From Nocardioides sp. (lineage in GTDB: Bacteria > Actinomycetota > Actinomycetes > Propionibacteriales > Nocardioidaceae), in contig JBAOIH010000001.1 in the NCBI GenBank assembly GCA_037045645.1, forward strand, positions 620,001 to 684,000: a stretch of DNA of 64,000 nt, read 5' to 3'. The translations under genes and the position numbers were made by a program. Shown one piece after another: positions 42,498 to 50,248 of the stretch; the stretch's first letter is position 1, and each line of letters starts with the position of its first letter. The notes beneath the pieces are model-generated. The model did no database searches, was not told the origin of the DNA, and was given only the letters and a program-made list of their open reading frames with translations.

Positions 42498-44198
42498 ATG
42501 AGCGACGTGAAGCCCCAGGCGGCAGCCCTCGTCGATCACATCCGCGAGAACGTCATCGGCGACGACCAGGTGATGCCGGGGCCGTACGGTCCGCGCCGGG
42601 TGACGTACGCCGACTACACCGCGAGCGGTCGCAGCCTGGCCTTCCTGGAGGACTTCATCCGAGCCGAGGTGCTGCCCAGATACGCCAACACGCACACGGA
42701 AGCCAGCGGCACCGGGCTGCAGACGACGCGGCTGCGCGAGGACGCGAGGCGGCTGATCCGCGATTCCGTCGGCGGTGACGATGACACGGTCGTGATCTTC
42801 ACCGGCTCCGGCAGCACTGCGGCGATCGACAAACTCATCGGCATTCTGGGCCTGCGGATCCCGGCCGAGCTCGACGAGGATTTCGACTTATCCAGCCACA
42901 TCCCAGCCGACCAGCGACCGGTGGTGTTCATCGGCCCCTTCGAGCACCACTCCAACGAGATCTCCTGGCGCGAGACGATCGCCGACGTCGTCACCATCCC
43001 CGAAGACGCCGACGGCCACATCGACCTCGGCGCCCTGCGCGAGAGGCTGGAGCAATACTCCGGTCGGCCGAAGTTGATGGGGTCTTTTTCGGCCGCCAGC
43101 AACGTGACCGGCATCGTCAGTGACACCTGGGCCATCTCCGAGCTGCTGCACGAGTACGGCGCCTTCAGCTTCTGGGACTTCGCGGCCTGCGCGCCGTACG
43201 TCGACATCGAGATGTATCCGCCTCCGGAGCGTCGCAGTGAGAAGAACGCCGCCAAGGACGCGATCTTCATCAGCCCGCACAAGTTCATCGGGGGGCCGGG
43301 AACGCCGGGGATCCTGGTCGTACGCCGCGAGTTGATGACCAATCCCGTCCCGGTCGTGCCCGGCGGCGGCACGGTGATGTACGTCAACCCGACCGAGCAC
43401 CGCTATCTCGACGATCCCGCCCATCGCGAGGAGGGCGGCACGCCTGCGATTGTGGAGTCGATCCGGGCCGGACTGGTCTTCCAACTCAAGGAGGCCGTGG
43501 GGGTCGAGACGATCGAGAGGCGCGAGAGCGCGTTGCTGCAACGAGCCGTCGAGCGCTGGCAGCAGGAGCCAGCCCTGGAAATCCTCGGCAACCTCGACGC
43601 ACGCCGACTCTCCATCGTGAGCTTCGTGGTCAAGGCGCCGTCGGGAAAGTTCCTCCACCACAACTTCGTGGTGGCCCTGCTCAACGACCTCTTCGGCATC
43701 CAGACCCGCGGGGGGTGCTCGTGCGCGGGACCGTACGGTCACCGCCTGCTCGGCATCGACCTCGAACGCAGCCACGAATTCGAACGCCAGATCGCGACCG
43801 GCTGCGAGGGCATCAAGCCCGGCTGGGTGCGGGTCAATTTCAACTACTTCGTCGACGAGGCGGTCTCGGACTACATCATCGAGGCCGTCGCGCTGGTGGC
43901 TCGCGAGGGCTGGAAGCTGCTCGGTGACTATCGGTTCGAGCCGGACACCGGACTGTGGCGCCACCGCAACGGCCCGGTCGAGCCACCGCTGCGGTTGAGC
44001 CAGATCCGCTATGACACTGGCGAGATGACCTACGAGCGGCACGACACGACCGCACCCATCGACGCTCTGGCCGAGCATATGGACCAAGCGCGGCAGATCT
44101 TCGCCCAGGCAACATCGAAGCCCTGCGACCCGGCCAGCGTATCGCAGGACTTCGATGAGTTGCGGTGGTTCGAGTTGCCGAGCGCCTCGCTCGGCTGA
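42498..44198 (+). CDS. Class V PLP-dependent aminotransferase (cysteine desulfurase-like)
   Basis: A 566-residue protein, longer than SufS/NifS-type enzymes (about 400). The PLP-binding Lys is in AIFISPHKFIGGPGTPG; FTGSGSTAAIDKLIG and SAASNVTGIVSD are the cofactor loop and active-site segments. GGCSCAGPYGHRLLG resembles the Cys-bearing loop of SufS-type desulfurases. The C-terminal ~120 residues extend beyond the usual fold. ATG 42498 is chosen; the gene is divergent from cassette B. Sulfur transfer is possible but not proven by sequence. Confidence 0.82.
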   Translation: MSDVKPQAAALVDHIRENVIGDDQVMPGPYGPRRVTYADYTASGRSLAFLEDFIRAEVLPRYANTHTEASGTGLQTTRLREDARRLIRDSVGGDDDTVVIFTGSGSTAAIDKLIGILGLRIPAELDEDFDLSSHIPADQRPVVFIGPFEHHSNEISWRETIADVVTIPEDADGHIDLGALRERLEQYSGRPKLMGSFSAASNVTGIVSDTWAISELLHEYGAFSFWDFAACAPYVDIEMYPPPERRSEKNAAKDAIFISPHKFIGGPGTPGILVVRRELMTNPVPVVPGGGTVMYVNPTEHRYLDDPAHREEGGTPAIVESIRAGLVFQLKEAVGVETIERRESALLQRAVERWQQEPALEILGNLDARRLSIVSFVVKAPSGKFLHHNFVVALLNDLFGIQTRGGCSCAGPYGHRLLGIDLERSHEFERQIATGCEGIKPGWVRVNFNYFVDEAVSDYIIEAVALVAREGWKLLGDYRFEPDTGLWRHRNGPVEPPLRLSQIRYDTGEMTYERHDTTAPIDALAEHMDQARQIFAQATSKPCDPASVSQDFDELRWFELPSASLG

Positions 44199-44459
44199 TC
44201 AGTTCGTACGTCGACGTCCCGCCAGCAGCAGCGCCAACACGCCCGCCCCTCCGGCGAAGAGCCACGGCAGCGGCAGCAGCCAACGGGCATCCGTAACGTC
44301 GTAGTTGCTGGCCTCCCAGACCCCCCAGATCGCGACGAAGCCCAAGAAGGCCAGTCCCATCACGAGGTGGGCGACATTGATCGGGTGAATGCCGGACTCG
44401 GAGGCGACCGGCTCGTCGAAGGCAAGTTCGGTGGTCTCGTCGTTCATCGCGGTGTTCAT
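44199..44459 (-). CDS. Small two-helix membrane protein
   Basis: An 86-residue protein with an acidic N-terminus and two transmembrane helices (about residues 27-48, INVAHLVMGLAFLGFVAIWG, and about 60-80, LLPLPWLFAGGAGVLALLL), ending in a basic tail. Overlaps the upstream PspC gene by 4 bases (ATGA), so probably co-translated with it. Function unknown; likely part of the same envelope response. Confidence 0.72.
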   Translation of the reverse strand: MNTAMNDETTELAFDEPVASESGIHPINVAHLVMGLAFLGFVAIWGVWEASNYDVTDARWLLPLPWLFAGGAGVLALLLAGRRRTN

Positions 44460-45739
44460 TCCTGAGCTCCATTCGGGTTGATGCTGGGCAGCGGGTGGAG
44501 GCTGGGCAGCGCCTCGGTGTCGAGCACGATCTCGCCCACGTCGAGTTGCAGGTCGAGGCTGATCTGCGCCACGTCGCGCGGGCCGGCGTTGGTGCCGCCC
44601 CGAGTGACGTCGAGACCGCCCGAGTCCGAGCCGTCGACTCGGATGTTGCCGATGTCGACTCCCGCCTCCCAGCTGACCGAGACCCGCTCAGGGATCCGAA
44701 TGTCGAGTTGGCCGACCTCCCCGGTGACCTCGATCGTGCGACCGTCGAGTTCCTTGAGGTCCTTCACGCCGGTGAGATCGAGGACGAGCACGCCGGACTC
44801 CAAGGTGTAGAGCGGCTTGACCCCCGCGGCCGAGGTCGGCTCCTCGACGAGCCGTTCGCCGTCCCAACTGCCCACGGCGGTGCTGATCGCCAGCGGCGGC
44901 AGGAGCAGCAGCCCCAGCAGGATCAGACCACCTGCACGGCCAAAGAAGGCGCCGACGAGCAGCATCAGGCCGGTGATGCCCAGAGCCAAGGCGGGGTAGG
45001 CGGCGGCCACCACGTCGGTGCCGGTGACGTCGAACATCCCGAGGATGCCCACGCCCAGGGCGATCAGGGCCAGGGTGAGCCAGAAGAGGACCGGGCCTCG
45101 CTTGCGCGGATCGACCGGGCGCGGTGGTGGCGGTGTCCAGGCCGGCGCGTTGCTCACCGGCGGCGGAGGGGGGCCGTACGCGGGGGCGTCGCCGACCGGG
45201 ACGTCGCTCTCGGTGGGCACCTGCCCGTACGCGGGAGTCGCGCCGTAGGCCTGCGGACCTGCCGGTGGTCCGTAGACCGCCGTCGAGCTCTTGCGCCGGT
45301 CACGCACCAGCAGCACGACCGCGAGGACACCGGCCAGAACGACCGGCCAGACGAACCACTGATCGGTGGTGGCACCCAGGACCAGGGCCGCGCCGAAGAC
45401 CGCGACCCCCACGAGGGCGAAGGTCAGGCTGCGGTGGTCGAGAGGGATCAGCGCCCGGCTGCCGAGGTCGTCGGGAAGCAACACCCAGAGCGCGACGTAC
45501 AAGAACAGGCCGCCGCCGCCGAAGAGCGCCATCACGACGAAGGCGACCTTCACGATCAGGGGATCGACATCCAGGTAGCGCGCGACACCGCCCGCGACCC
45601 CACCGATGGTGCGGTGGGGCCCGCTCGTACGCCGCAGTCGGGTGACGTTCTTGAGGTCGTCGCGGGTGATCCTCGGGCCGGTGTCGAGGGGGGCGGAAGG
45701 AGGAGCTGGGCTGGGGTTCTCGGGTGCTGTCGTACTCAT
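44456..45739 (-). CDS. PspC-domain membrane protein
   Basis: A 427-residue protein. A Pro-rich N-terminus precedes a PspC domain at about residues 40-100 (RTIGGVAGGVARYLDVDPL, then KVAFVVMALFGGGG and LYVALWVLLPDD). More transmembrane helices follow, separated by a long Pro/Tyr-rich cytosolic loop, and a C-terminal region of about 130 residues that resembles the LiaF/DUF2154 beta-domain (VSWEAGVDIGNIRVDG). Divergent from the PspC-type sensor kinase at 45883; such pairs respond to envelope stress. Confidence 0.82.
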   Translation of the reverse strand: MSTTAPENPSPAPPSAPLDTGPRITRDDLKNVTRLRRTSGPHRTIGGVAGGVARYLDVDPLIVKVAFVVMALFGGGGLFLYVALWVLLPDDLGSRALIPLDHRSLTFALVGVAVFGAALVLGATTDQWFVWPVVLAGVLAVVLLVRDRRKSSTAVYGPPAGPQAYGATPAYGQVPTESDVPVGDAPAYGPPPPPVSNAPAWTPPPPRPVDPRKRGPVLFWLTLALIALGVGILGMFDVTGTDVVAAAYPALALGITGLMLLVGAFFGRAGGLILLGLLLLPPLAISTAVGSWDGERLVEEPTSAAGVKPLYTLESGVLVLDLTGVKDLKELDGRTIEVTGEVGQLDIRIPERVSVSWEAGVDIGNIRVDGSDSGGLDVTRGGTNAGPRDVAQISLDLQLDVGEIVLDTEALPSLHPLPSINPNGAQE

Positions 45740-45882
45740 GGCTCCACTCTCATCTTCCTTCGCGCCGTCCACCATCGGGGACGACCCTGATCCTTCGGCG
45801 CTCGACCCTGAGCCGGATCAGGGGCGTCTCAGGGGCGATCCTCATGGTTGTACGCAGGGTGGCGTGTGACGATTGAGCCATC

Positions 45883-47157
45883 ATGACCGCAGCACCCCTC
45901 CTCGCCGCGTCGCCGCCCCCGCGGCGCGCCTTTCGCGATTCCTGCGACACCGTCTTCGGCGGCGTCGCATCCGGCCTCGCGCGGCACCTGGGTCGCCAGC
46001 CGCTGACGGTCCGGGCAGTCTTCGTCGCGCTCGCGGCCCTGGGGGGTCTGGGCATCGCGCTCTACGGCGGGCTGTGGATGGTGCTGCCCTCCGACGCGCA
46101 CTTCCAGCGCGATGCACCCGGGCTGGAGAGCGCGAGTCGTACGGGCAAGCGGCCCGGCCGCGTCCGCAGACTGACCGACTCCGGGCCCGCGCTGGTGCTG
46201 GGAGTGCTCGCCGTCGGGCTGCTGATGGTGGTCAACGCGGTGCTCGGGACCGGCGCGCTGCTCTGGCCCTTCGTGATCGCCGGACTCGGTATCGCCCTGC
46301 TGTGGCGCCAGGCAGACGAGGCGCAACGCGACCGTTGGGTCGTGGAGGGCCGTCTCAACCCGGTCCGCGCGGTCTTCGGCGCGGGCGGCTGGGCCAGTTA
46401 TGCCCGCGTCGGTGCGGGGCTGGTGCTCGTCTTCATCGCCTTGCTGATGTTCGCTGCCATGACCGGTTCGGCCAGCTCGGCAACCGCGGCGGTCGCGGCA
46501 GGACTGCTCGGCACCGTCGGACTGGCGCTCGTCGTCGGCCCGTGGTTCTACCGGCTCGCCGCCGACCTGAACGCCGAGCGTGAGGAACGCGTACGCACCC
46601 AAGAGCGCGCCGACGTTGCGGCTCATCTGCACGATTCGGTGCTCCAGACGCTGGCGCTGATCCAGCGCAACAGCGCCGACGCCGCCACCGTGTCGCGGTT
46701 GGCCCGCGCCCAGGAGCGCGACCTGCGTGCCTGGTTGTACGCCGGTGAGGCCGCCGACGAGTCGTCGCTGGCCGCCGCCCTGCGCGCTTTCGGAGCCCAG
46801 GTCGAGGATGATCACGGCGTGGTCGTGGACGTCGTCACCGTGGGAGATGCGCCGTTCGGTGAATCCGTACGCCCGATCCTCAACGCCGCCCGCGAAGCGA
46901 TCACCAACGCCGCCAAGCACGCCGGCACCGGCCGGGTCGACGTCTTCGCCGAGGTCACGCCGGGCGAGGTCGCGGTCTTCGTACGCGACCGCGGCGTCGG
47001 CTTCGACCCCGACGACGTCGCCACCGACCGACACGGCGTACGCCACTCGATCCTGGACCGGATGACCCGCCACGGCGGGCGTGCCGAGGTCACCTCGACG
47101 CCCGGTCAGGGCACCGAGGTCCGCCTGTTCCTGCCGCTGCAAGAGGAGATCCGATGA
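45883..47157 (+). CDS. PspC-domain sensor histidine kinase
   Basis: A 424-residue membrane kinase. A PspC domain (RDSCDTVFGGVASGLARHLG, residues about 17-75) is followed by further membrane helices and then a HisKA_3 dimerisation helix with phospho-accepting His250 (VAAHLHDSVLQTLALIQRN). The ATPase domain has AREAITNAAKHAG, then VRDRGVGFDPDDV and a G-box near the end. Phosphorylates the response regulator encoded immediately downstream (ATGA overlap). Likely detects membrane stress through PspC. Confidence 0.93.
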   Translation: MTAAPLLAASPPPRRAFRDSCDTVFGGVASGLARHLGRQPLTVRAVFVALAALGGLGIALYGGLWMVLPSDAHFQRDAPGLESASRTGKRPGRVRRLTDSGPALVLGVLAVGLLMVVNAVLGTGALLWPFVIAGLGIALLWRQADEAQRDRWVVEGRLNPVRAVFGAGGWASYARVGAGLVLVFIALLMFAAMTGSASSATAAVAAGLLGTVGLALVVGPWFYRLAADLNAEREERVRTQERADVAAHLHDSVLQTLALIQRNSADAATVSRLARAQERDLRAWLYAGEAADESSLAAALRAFGAQVEDDHGVVVDVVTVGDAPFGESVRPILNAAREAITNAAKHAGTGRVDVFAEVTPGEVAVFVRDRGVGFDPDDVATDRHGVRHSILDRMTRHGGRAEVTSTPGQGTEVRLFLPLQEEIR

Positions 47158-47810
47158 GCACCCCGATCACCGTCGTGATCGTCGACGACCACGCCATGTT
47201 CCGCACCGGCGTACGCGCCGAACTCCAGGCTGCCGGTGTCGGCCGCGTCGACATCCTGGCCGATGCCGAGGATGTCGACACCGCGGTCGCCGCGATCAAG
47301 GACGCACAGCCGCAGGTGGTGCTGCTCGACGTGCATCTGCCCGGTGGCGGCGGCGTCGAGGTGATGCGCCGACTGCACGGTTCGGGCAGTGCGCCGCAGT
47401 TCCTGGCGCTGTCGGTCAGCGACGCCGCCGACGACGTGATCGGCACGATCCGCGGTGGTGCCCGTGGCTATGTCACCAAGACCATCACCGGGCCACAGCT
47501 CGTCGACGCGATCGAGCGGGTCGCCGGGGGAGACGCGGTGTTCTCGCCGCGCCTGGCGGGTTTCGTGCTCGACGCGTTCGCGGGTTCGATCGCGGTCGCC
47601 GACGTCGACGAGGACCTCGACCGGCTCACCGAACGTGAGCGTGAGGTGATGCGGCTGATCGCGCGCGGGTACGCGTACAAGGAAGTGGCGAAGGAGCTGT
47701 TCATCTCGATCAAGACCGTCGAGACGCATATGAGTTCGGTGCTGCGCAAGCTGCAACTCTCCTCGCGTCACGAACTCACCCGCTGGGCCAGCGACCGCCG
47801 CCTGCTCTGA
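47154..47810 (+). CDS. LuxR-family (NarL-type) response regulator
   Basis: A 218-residue regulator. The receiver domain has the acidic pocket VIVDDHAMFRTGVRAEL, phospho-acceptor Asp59 (VVLLDVHLPGGGG) and conserved Lys near GARGYVTKTITG. A LuxR helix-turn-helix lies at about residues 155-215 (LTEREREVMRLIARGYAYKE, then KTVETHMSSVLRKL). Coupled to the PspC kinase; likely regulates the divergent PspC operon and other envelope genes. Confidence 0.95.
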   Translation: MSTPITVVIVDDHAMFRTGVRAELQAAGVGRVDILADAEDVDTAVAAIKDAQPQVVLLDVHLPGGGGVEVMRRLHGSGSAPQFLALSVSDAADDVIGTIRGGARGYVTKTITGPQLVDAIERVAGGDAVFSPRLAGFVLDAFAGSIAVADVDEDLDRLTEREREVMRLIARGYAYKEVAKELFISIKTVETHMSSVLRKLQLSSRHELTRWASDRRLL

Positions 47811-47885
47811 TCCGGCACCCCTTCGGGTGGTGACAGGCGACGCGGGCGTCGGGTTGCGTGGCTGAGACACCTTTCGGGAGGTTCC

Positions 47886-49328
47886 ATGGCTGACGCTGCG
47901 GGCGCAACCGCTGACGATGTCGGCGACTACCCAGAGTCCGAACTCGAACGCAGCGTCACGGGCAGGCTGCTGTTCTTCTACGTCCTCGGAGACGTGCTCG
48001 GCTCGGGCATCTATGTCCTGATCGGGGCGGTCGCGGGCGAGGTCGGCGGCGCCTTCTGGCTGGCCTTCGCGGTCGGCGTCACGATCGCGGCGATCACCGG
48101 TTTGGCGTACGCCGAACTCGCCACCAAGTACCCCCAGGCTGCCGGTGCCGCGCTGTATGTCAACAAAGCCTTCGGCAATCGACCGCTCACCTTCCTGGTG
48201 ACGGTGACCTTCCTCTCGGCCAGTTTCGCCGCAGCGGGGTCGCTGGCCGCCGGCTTCGCGGGCTACTTCGGTGAACTCTGGTCGCCGCCCCCGGCACTGG
48301 TGGTCAGCCTGGTCTTCATCGTGATCCTGGCCGTCGTCAATTTCATCGGCATCACCGAGTCGGTGGTGATCAACATGCTGATGACGTTCGTGGAGGTCGC
48401 GGGTCTGGTGATCATCGTGATCATCGGCATCTGGTACATCGCCCAAGGCGACGCCGACTTCGGGCGGCTGACCCAGTTCGAGTCCGAGGCCAACCCGATC
48501 TTCGCGATCGTGGCCGGGGTGGCATTGGCCTTCTTCGCGATGACCGGATTCGAGAACACCGCAAACCTGGCAGAAGAGACGATCGAACCTGAACGGAACT
48601 TCCCGCGCGCGCTGATCGGCGGCATGGTCGCGGCCGGTGTCATCTACGTCCTGGTGGCGATCTCGGCGTCGCTGGTGGTCAAGAGCACCGTCCTCGCCGA
48701 GTCGGAGACTGCGCTGATCGAGGTCGTGAAGGCTGGCGTACTCCCGATCTCGGTGACGATCCTGACCACCGTGTTCGCGGTCATCGCCTGCATCGCGATC
48801 ACCAATACCACCCTGGTCGCGGTCGTCACCCAGCCGCGCATCCTCTACGGCATGGCCCGCGAGGACGTCGTACCCGGCGTCTTCGCCAAGATCCACGCGA
48901 CCCGGCGCAGCCCCTGGGTCGGCCTGCTCTTCTGTGCGTCGGTGGTGATGCTGCTGCTGGTGATCGGCAACGCCGTCACGGCGGCAGGAGGCGAGGACAT
49001 CGTGGCCCGTCTCGCCACGGTCACCGTGGCCCTCACCTTGTTCATCTACATGCTGGTGATCGGCGCGGCGTTGAAGCTCAAAGGGGTGGACGAGACCGAC
49101 AAGACGTTCAAGGCGCCGACCTGGCTGCTGGGTCTAGGAATCGTGGGCAACCTGGTGCTTCTGGTCTACGTGATCGTGACGGACCCGACGTCGCTGTTGT
49201 GGTGCGCCGGTCTCATCGCGGTCGGAGGCGTGCTTTTCGTGGTCGAATACTTCTTCGGCCGCCGCAACCGCGACGACGGCGAGGAGCGCGGAGATCCCGA
49301 GATCGAGCCCACTCACACCGGTATCTGA
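47886..49328 (+). CDS. APC-family amino acid permease
   Basis: A 480-residue permease with about 12 transmembrane helices. The opening GRLLFFYVLGDVLGSGIYVL is the APC signature of helix 1 with its unwound GSGI centre; GLAYAELATKYPQAAGAALY is helix 2-3. A GGGAGG ribosome binding site lies 5 bases upstream of ATG 47886. Substrate unknown, likely an amino acid or amine. uspA follows after 15 bases and is probably co-transcribed, a common permease-UspA pairing. Confidence 0.9.
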   Translation: MADAAGATADDVGDYPESELERSVTGRLLFFYVLGDVLGSGIYVLIGAVAGEVGGAFWLAFAVGVTIAAITGLAYAELATKYPQAAGAALYVNKAFGNRPLTFLVTVTFLSASFAAAGSLAAGFAGYFGELWSPPPALVVSLVFIVILAVVNFIGITESVVINMLMTFVEVAGLVIIVIIGIWYIAQGDADFGRLTQFESEANPIFAIVAGVALAFFAMTGFENTANLAEETIEPERNFPRALIGGMVAAGVIYVLVAISASLVVKSTVLAESETALIEVVKAGVLPISVTILTTVFAVIACIAITNTTLVAVVTQPRILYGMAREDVVPGVFAKIHATRRSPWVGLLFCASVVMLLLVIGNAVTAAGGEDIVARLATVTVALTLFIYMLVIGAALKLKGVDETDKTFKAPTWLLGLGIVGNLVLLVYVIVTDPTSLLWCAGLIAVGGVLFVVEYFFGRRNRDDGEERGDPEIEPTHTGI

Positions 49329-49343
49329 CCAGAGGAGAGACCC

Positions 49344-49808
49344 GTGCACGTCATCATCGCCACCGACGGTTCCAAGCAGTCGCTGACTGCCGCGCGTACG
49401 TTCAAGAGCTTCGTCGATCCCGAGAAGGTCAGCGACATCTCGGTGATCGCGGTCGTACGCCCCTACTCCGCGGTTGCCTTCGCCGACGACATCTCAACCT
49501 CGGGGAAGACGACCTCGGCAGAGTTGTCGTTTCGCAAGGCGGCGCAGAGCGCGACGGAGCGGATCGCCGAGGAGTTCTCCGATTGGGGTCCCAAGGTGCA
49601 CACCAGGATCCGCGGGGGGTCGCCGGCCAACGAACTCATCAAGGCCGCCAAGCAGCTCAACGCAGGGCTGATCGTGATTGCGGCGGGTGGACGCGGGCTC
49701 AGCGACACGGTGCTGATGGGCTCCACCGCCCAGCGAGTGCAGCACTATGCGCCGTGCCCGGTGCTGGTCGTACGCCCCGCTCCACGCCAGCGCAAGAAGA
49801 AGGCCTGA
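49344..49808 (+). CDS. Universal stress protein (UspA family)
   Basis: A 154-residue Usp-domain protein. VIIATDGSKQSLTAARTFK at the start and the C-terminal LMGSTAQRVQHYAPCPVLVV block, with the G-x2-G-x9-G(S/T) type ATP-binding pattern (AAGGRGLSDTVLMGSTAQ), are typical. GTG 49344 has AGGAGAG upstream. Probably modulates the permease or a general stress response. Confidence 0.92.
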   Translation: MHVIIATDGSKQSLTAARTFKSFVDPEKVSDISVIAVVRPYSAVAFADDISTSGKTTSAELSFRKAAQSATERIAEEFSDWGPKVHTRIRGGSPANELIKAAKQLNAGLIVIAAGGRGLSDTVLMGSTAQRVQHYAPCPVLVVRPAPRQRKKKA

Positions 49809-49840
49809 TCGGCGTTTCCTCTTCTCTTGCCTGGGGTGGG

Positions 49841-49846
49841 TAGCCT
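49841..49846 (+). promoter_or_regulatory. -10 box (TAGCCT) before the small membrane gene, leaderless arrangement
   Basis: TAGCCT ends 7 bases before ATG 49854, identical in sequence and spacing to the guaB3 box. Confidence 0.45.
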
Positions 49847-49853
49847 GCGCCGC

Positions 49854-50198
49854 ATGACGATCCTCAAGTCCGCTTTGGTCCTCCTGCACTTCATCGGTTT
49901 CGCAGCCCTGCTGGGCGGATTGCTGGTTCAGGTGCGTGAGCCGATCAAGCGGGTGCTCCCGATCATGCGCGACGGGATCGCCACGGCGTTCGTCGCCGGC
50001 ATCCTGATCGTCGGGGTGTTGGAGGCCGACAAGGACGCCGACGTCAACCACGCCAAGATCGGCGTGAAGTTCACGGTCGCGCTGATCGTCTTCGTGCTGA
50101 CGATGGTCAACATGCGCAAGGAGCGCATCCCCAACGGGCTCTTCTGGGGTCTGCTCGGTCTGACCCTGCTGAATATGGGCGTCGCCGTCTTCTGGTGA
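49854..50198 (+). CDS. Small multi-helix membrane protein
   Basis: A 114-residue protein with about four hydrophobic helices: SALVLLHFIGFAALLGGLLV, GIATAFVAGILIVGVL, FTVALIVFVLTMVNM and GLLGLTLLNMGVAVFW. The pattern resembles small actinobacterial integral membrane proteins of unknown function. It lies between uspA and pcrA with its own likely promoter. Confidence 0.78.
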   Translation: MTILKSALVLLHFIGFAALLGGLLVQVREPIKRVLPIMRDGIATAFVAGILIVGVLEADKDADVNHAKIGVKFTVALIVFVLTMVNMRKERIPNGLFWGLLGLTLLNMGVAVFW

Positions 50199-50233
50199 GC
50201 CTTCCTCGACCCTGCGGTGTCGGTGCCGCCGAC

Positions 50234-50239
50234 TAGGGT
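50234..50239 (+). promoter_or_regulatory. pcrA -10 box (TAGGGT), short leader
   Basis: TAGGGT lies 9 bases before ATG 50249, so the transcript would carry almost no 5' untranslated region. Confidence 0.45.
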
Positions 50240-50248
50240 AGGGCCGAC

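Noticed and set aside
44495..45790. A 431-residue plus-strand frame opposite the PspC gene
   Set aside because: Antisense shadow; the minus-strand product has clear PspC and transmembrane features.
47816..47829. CACCC-CTTC-GGGTG hairpin after the response regulator as a terminator
   Set aside because: The stem is only 5 bp and has no T-tract, too weak to call as a feature.
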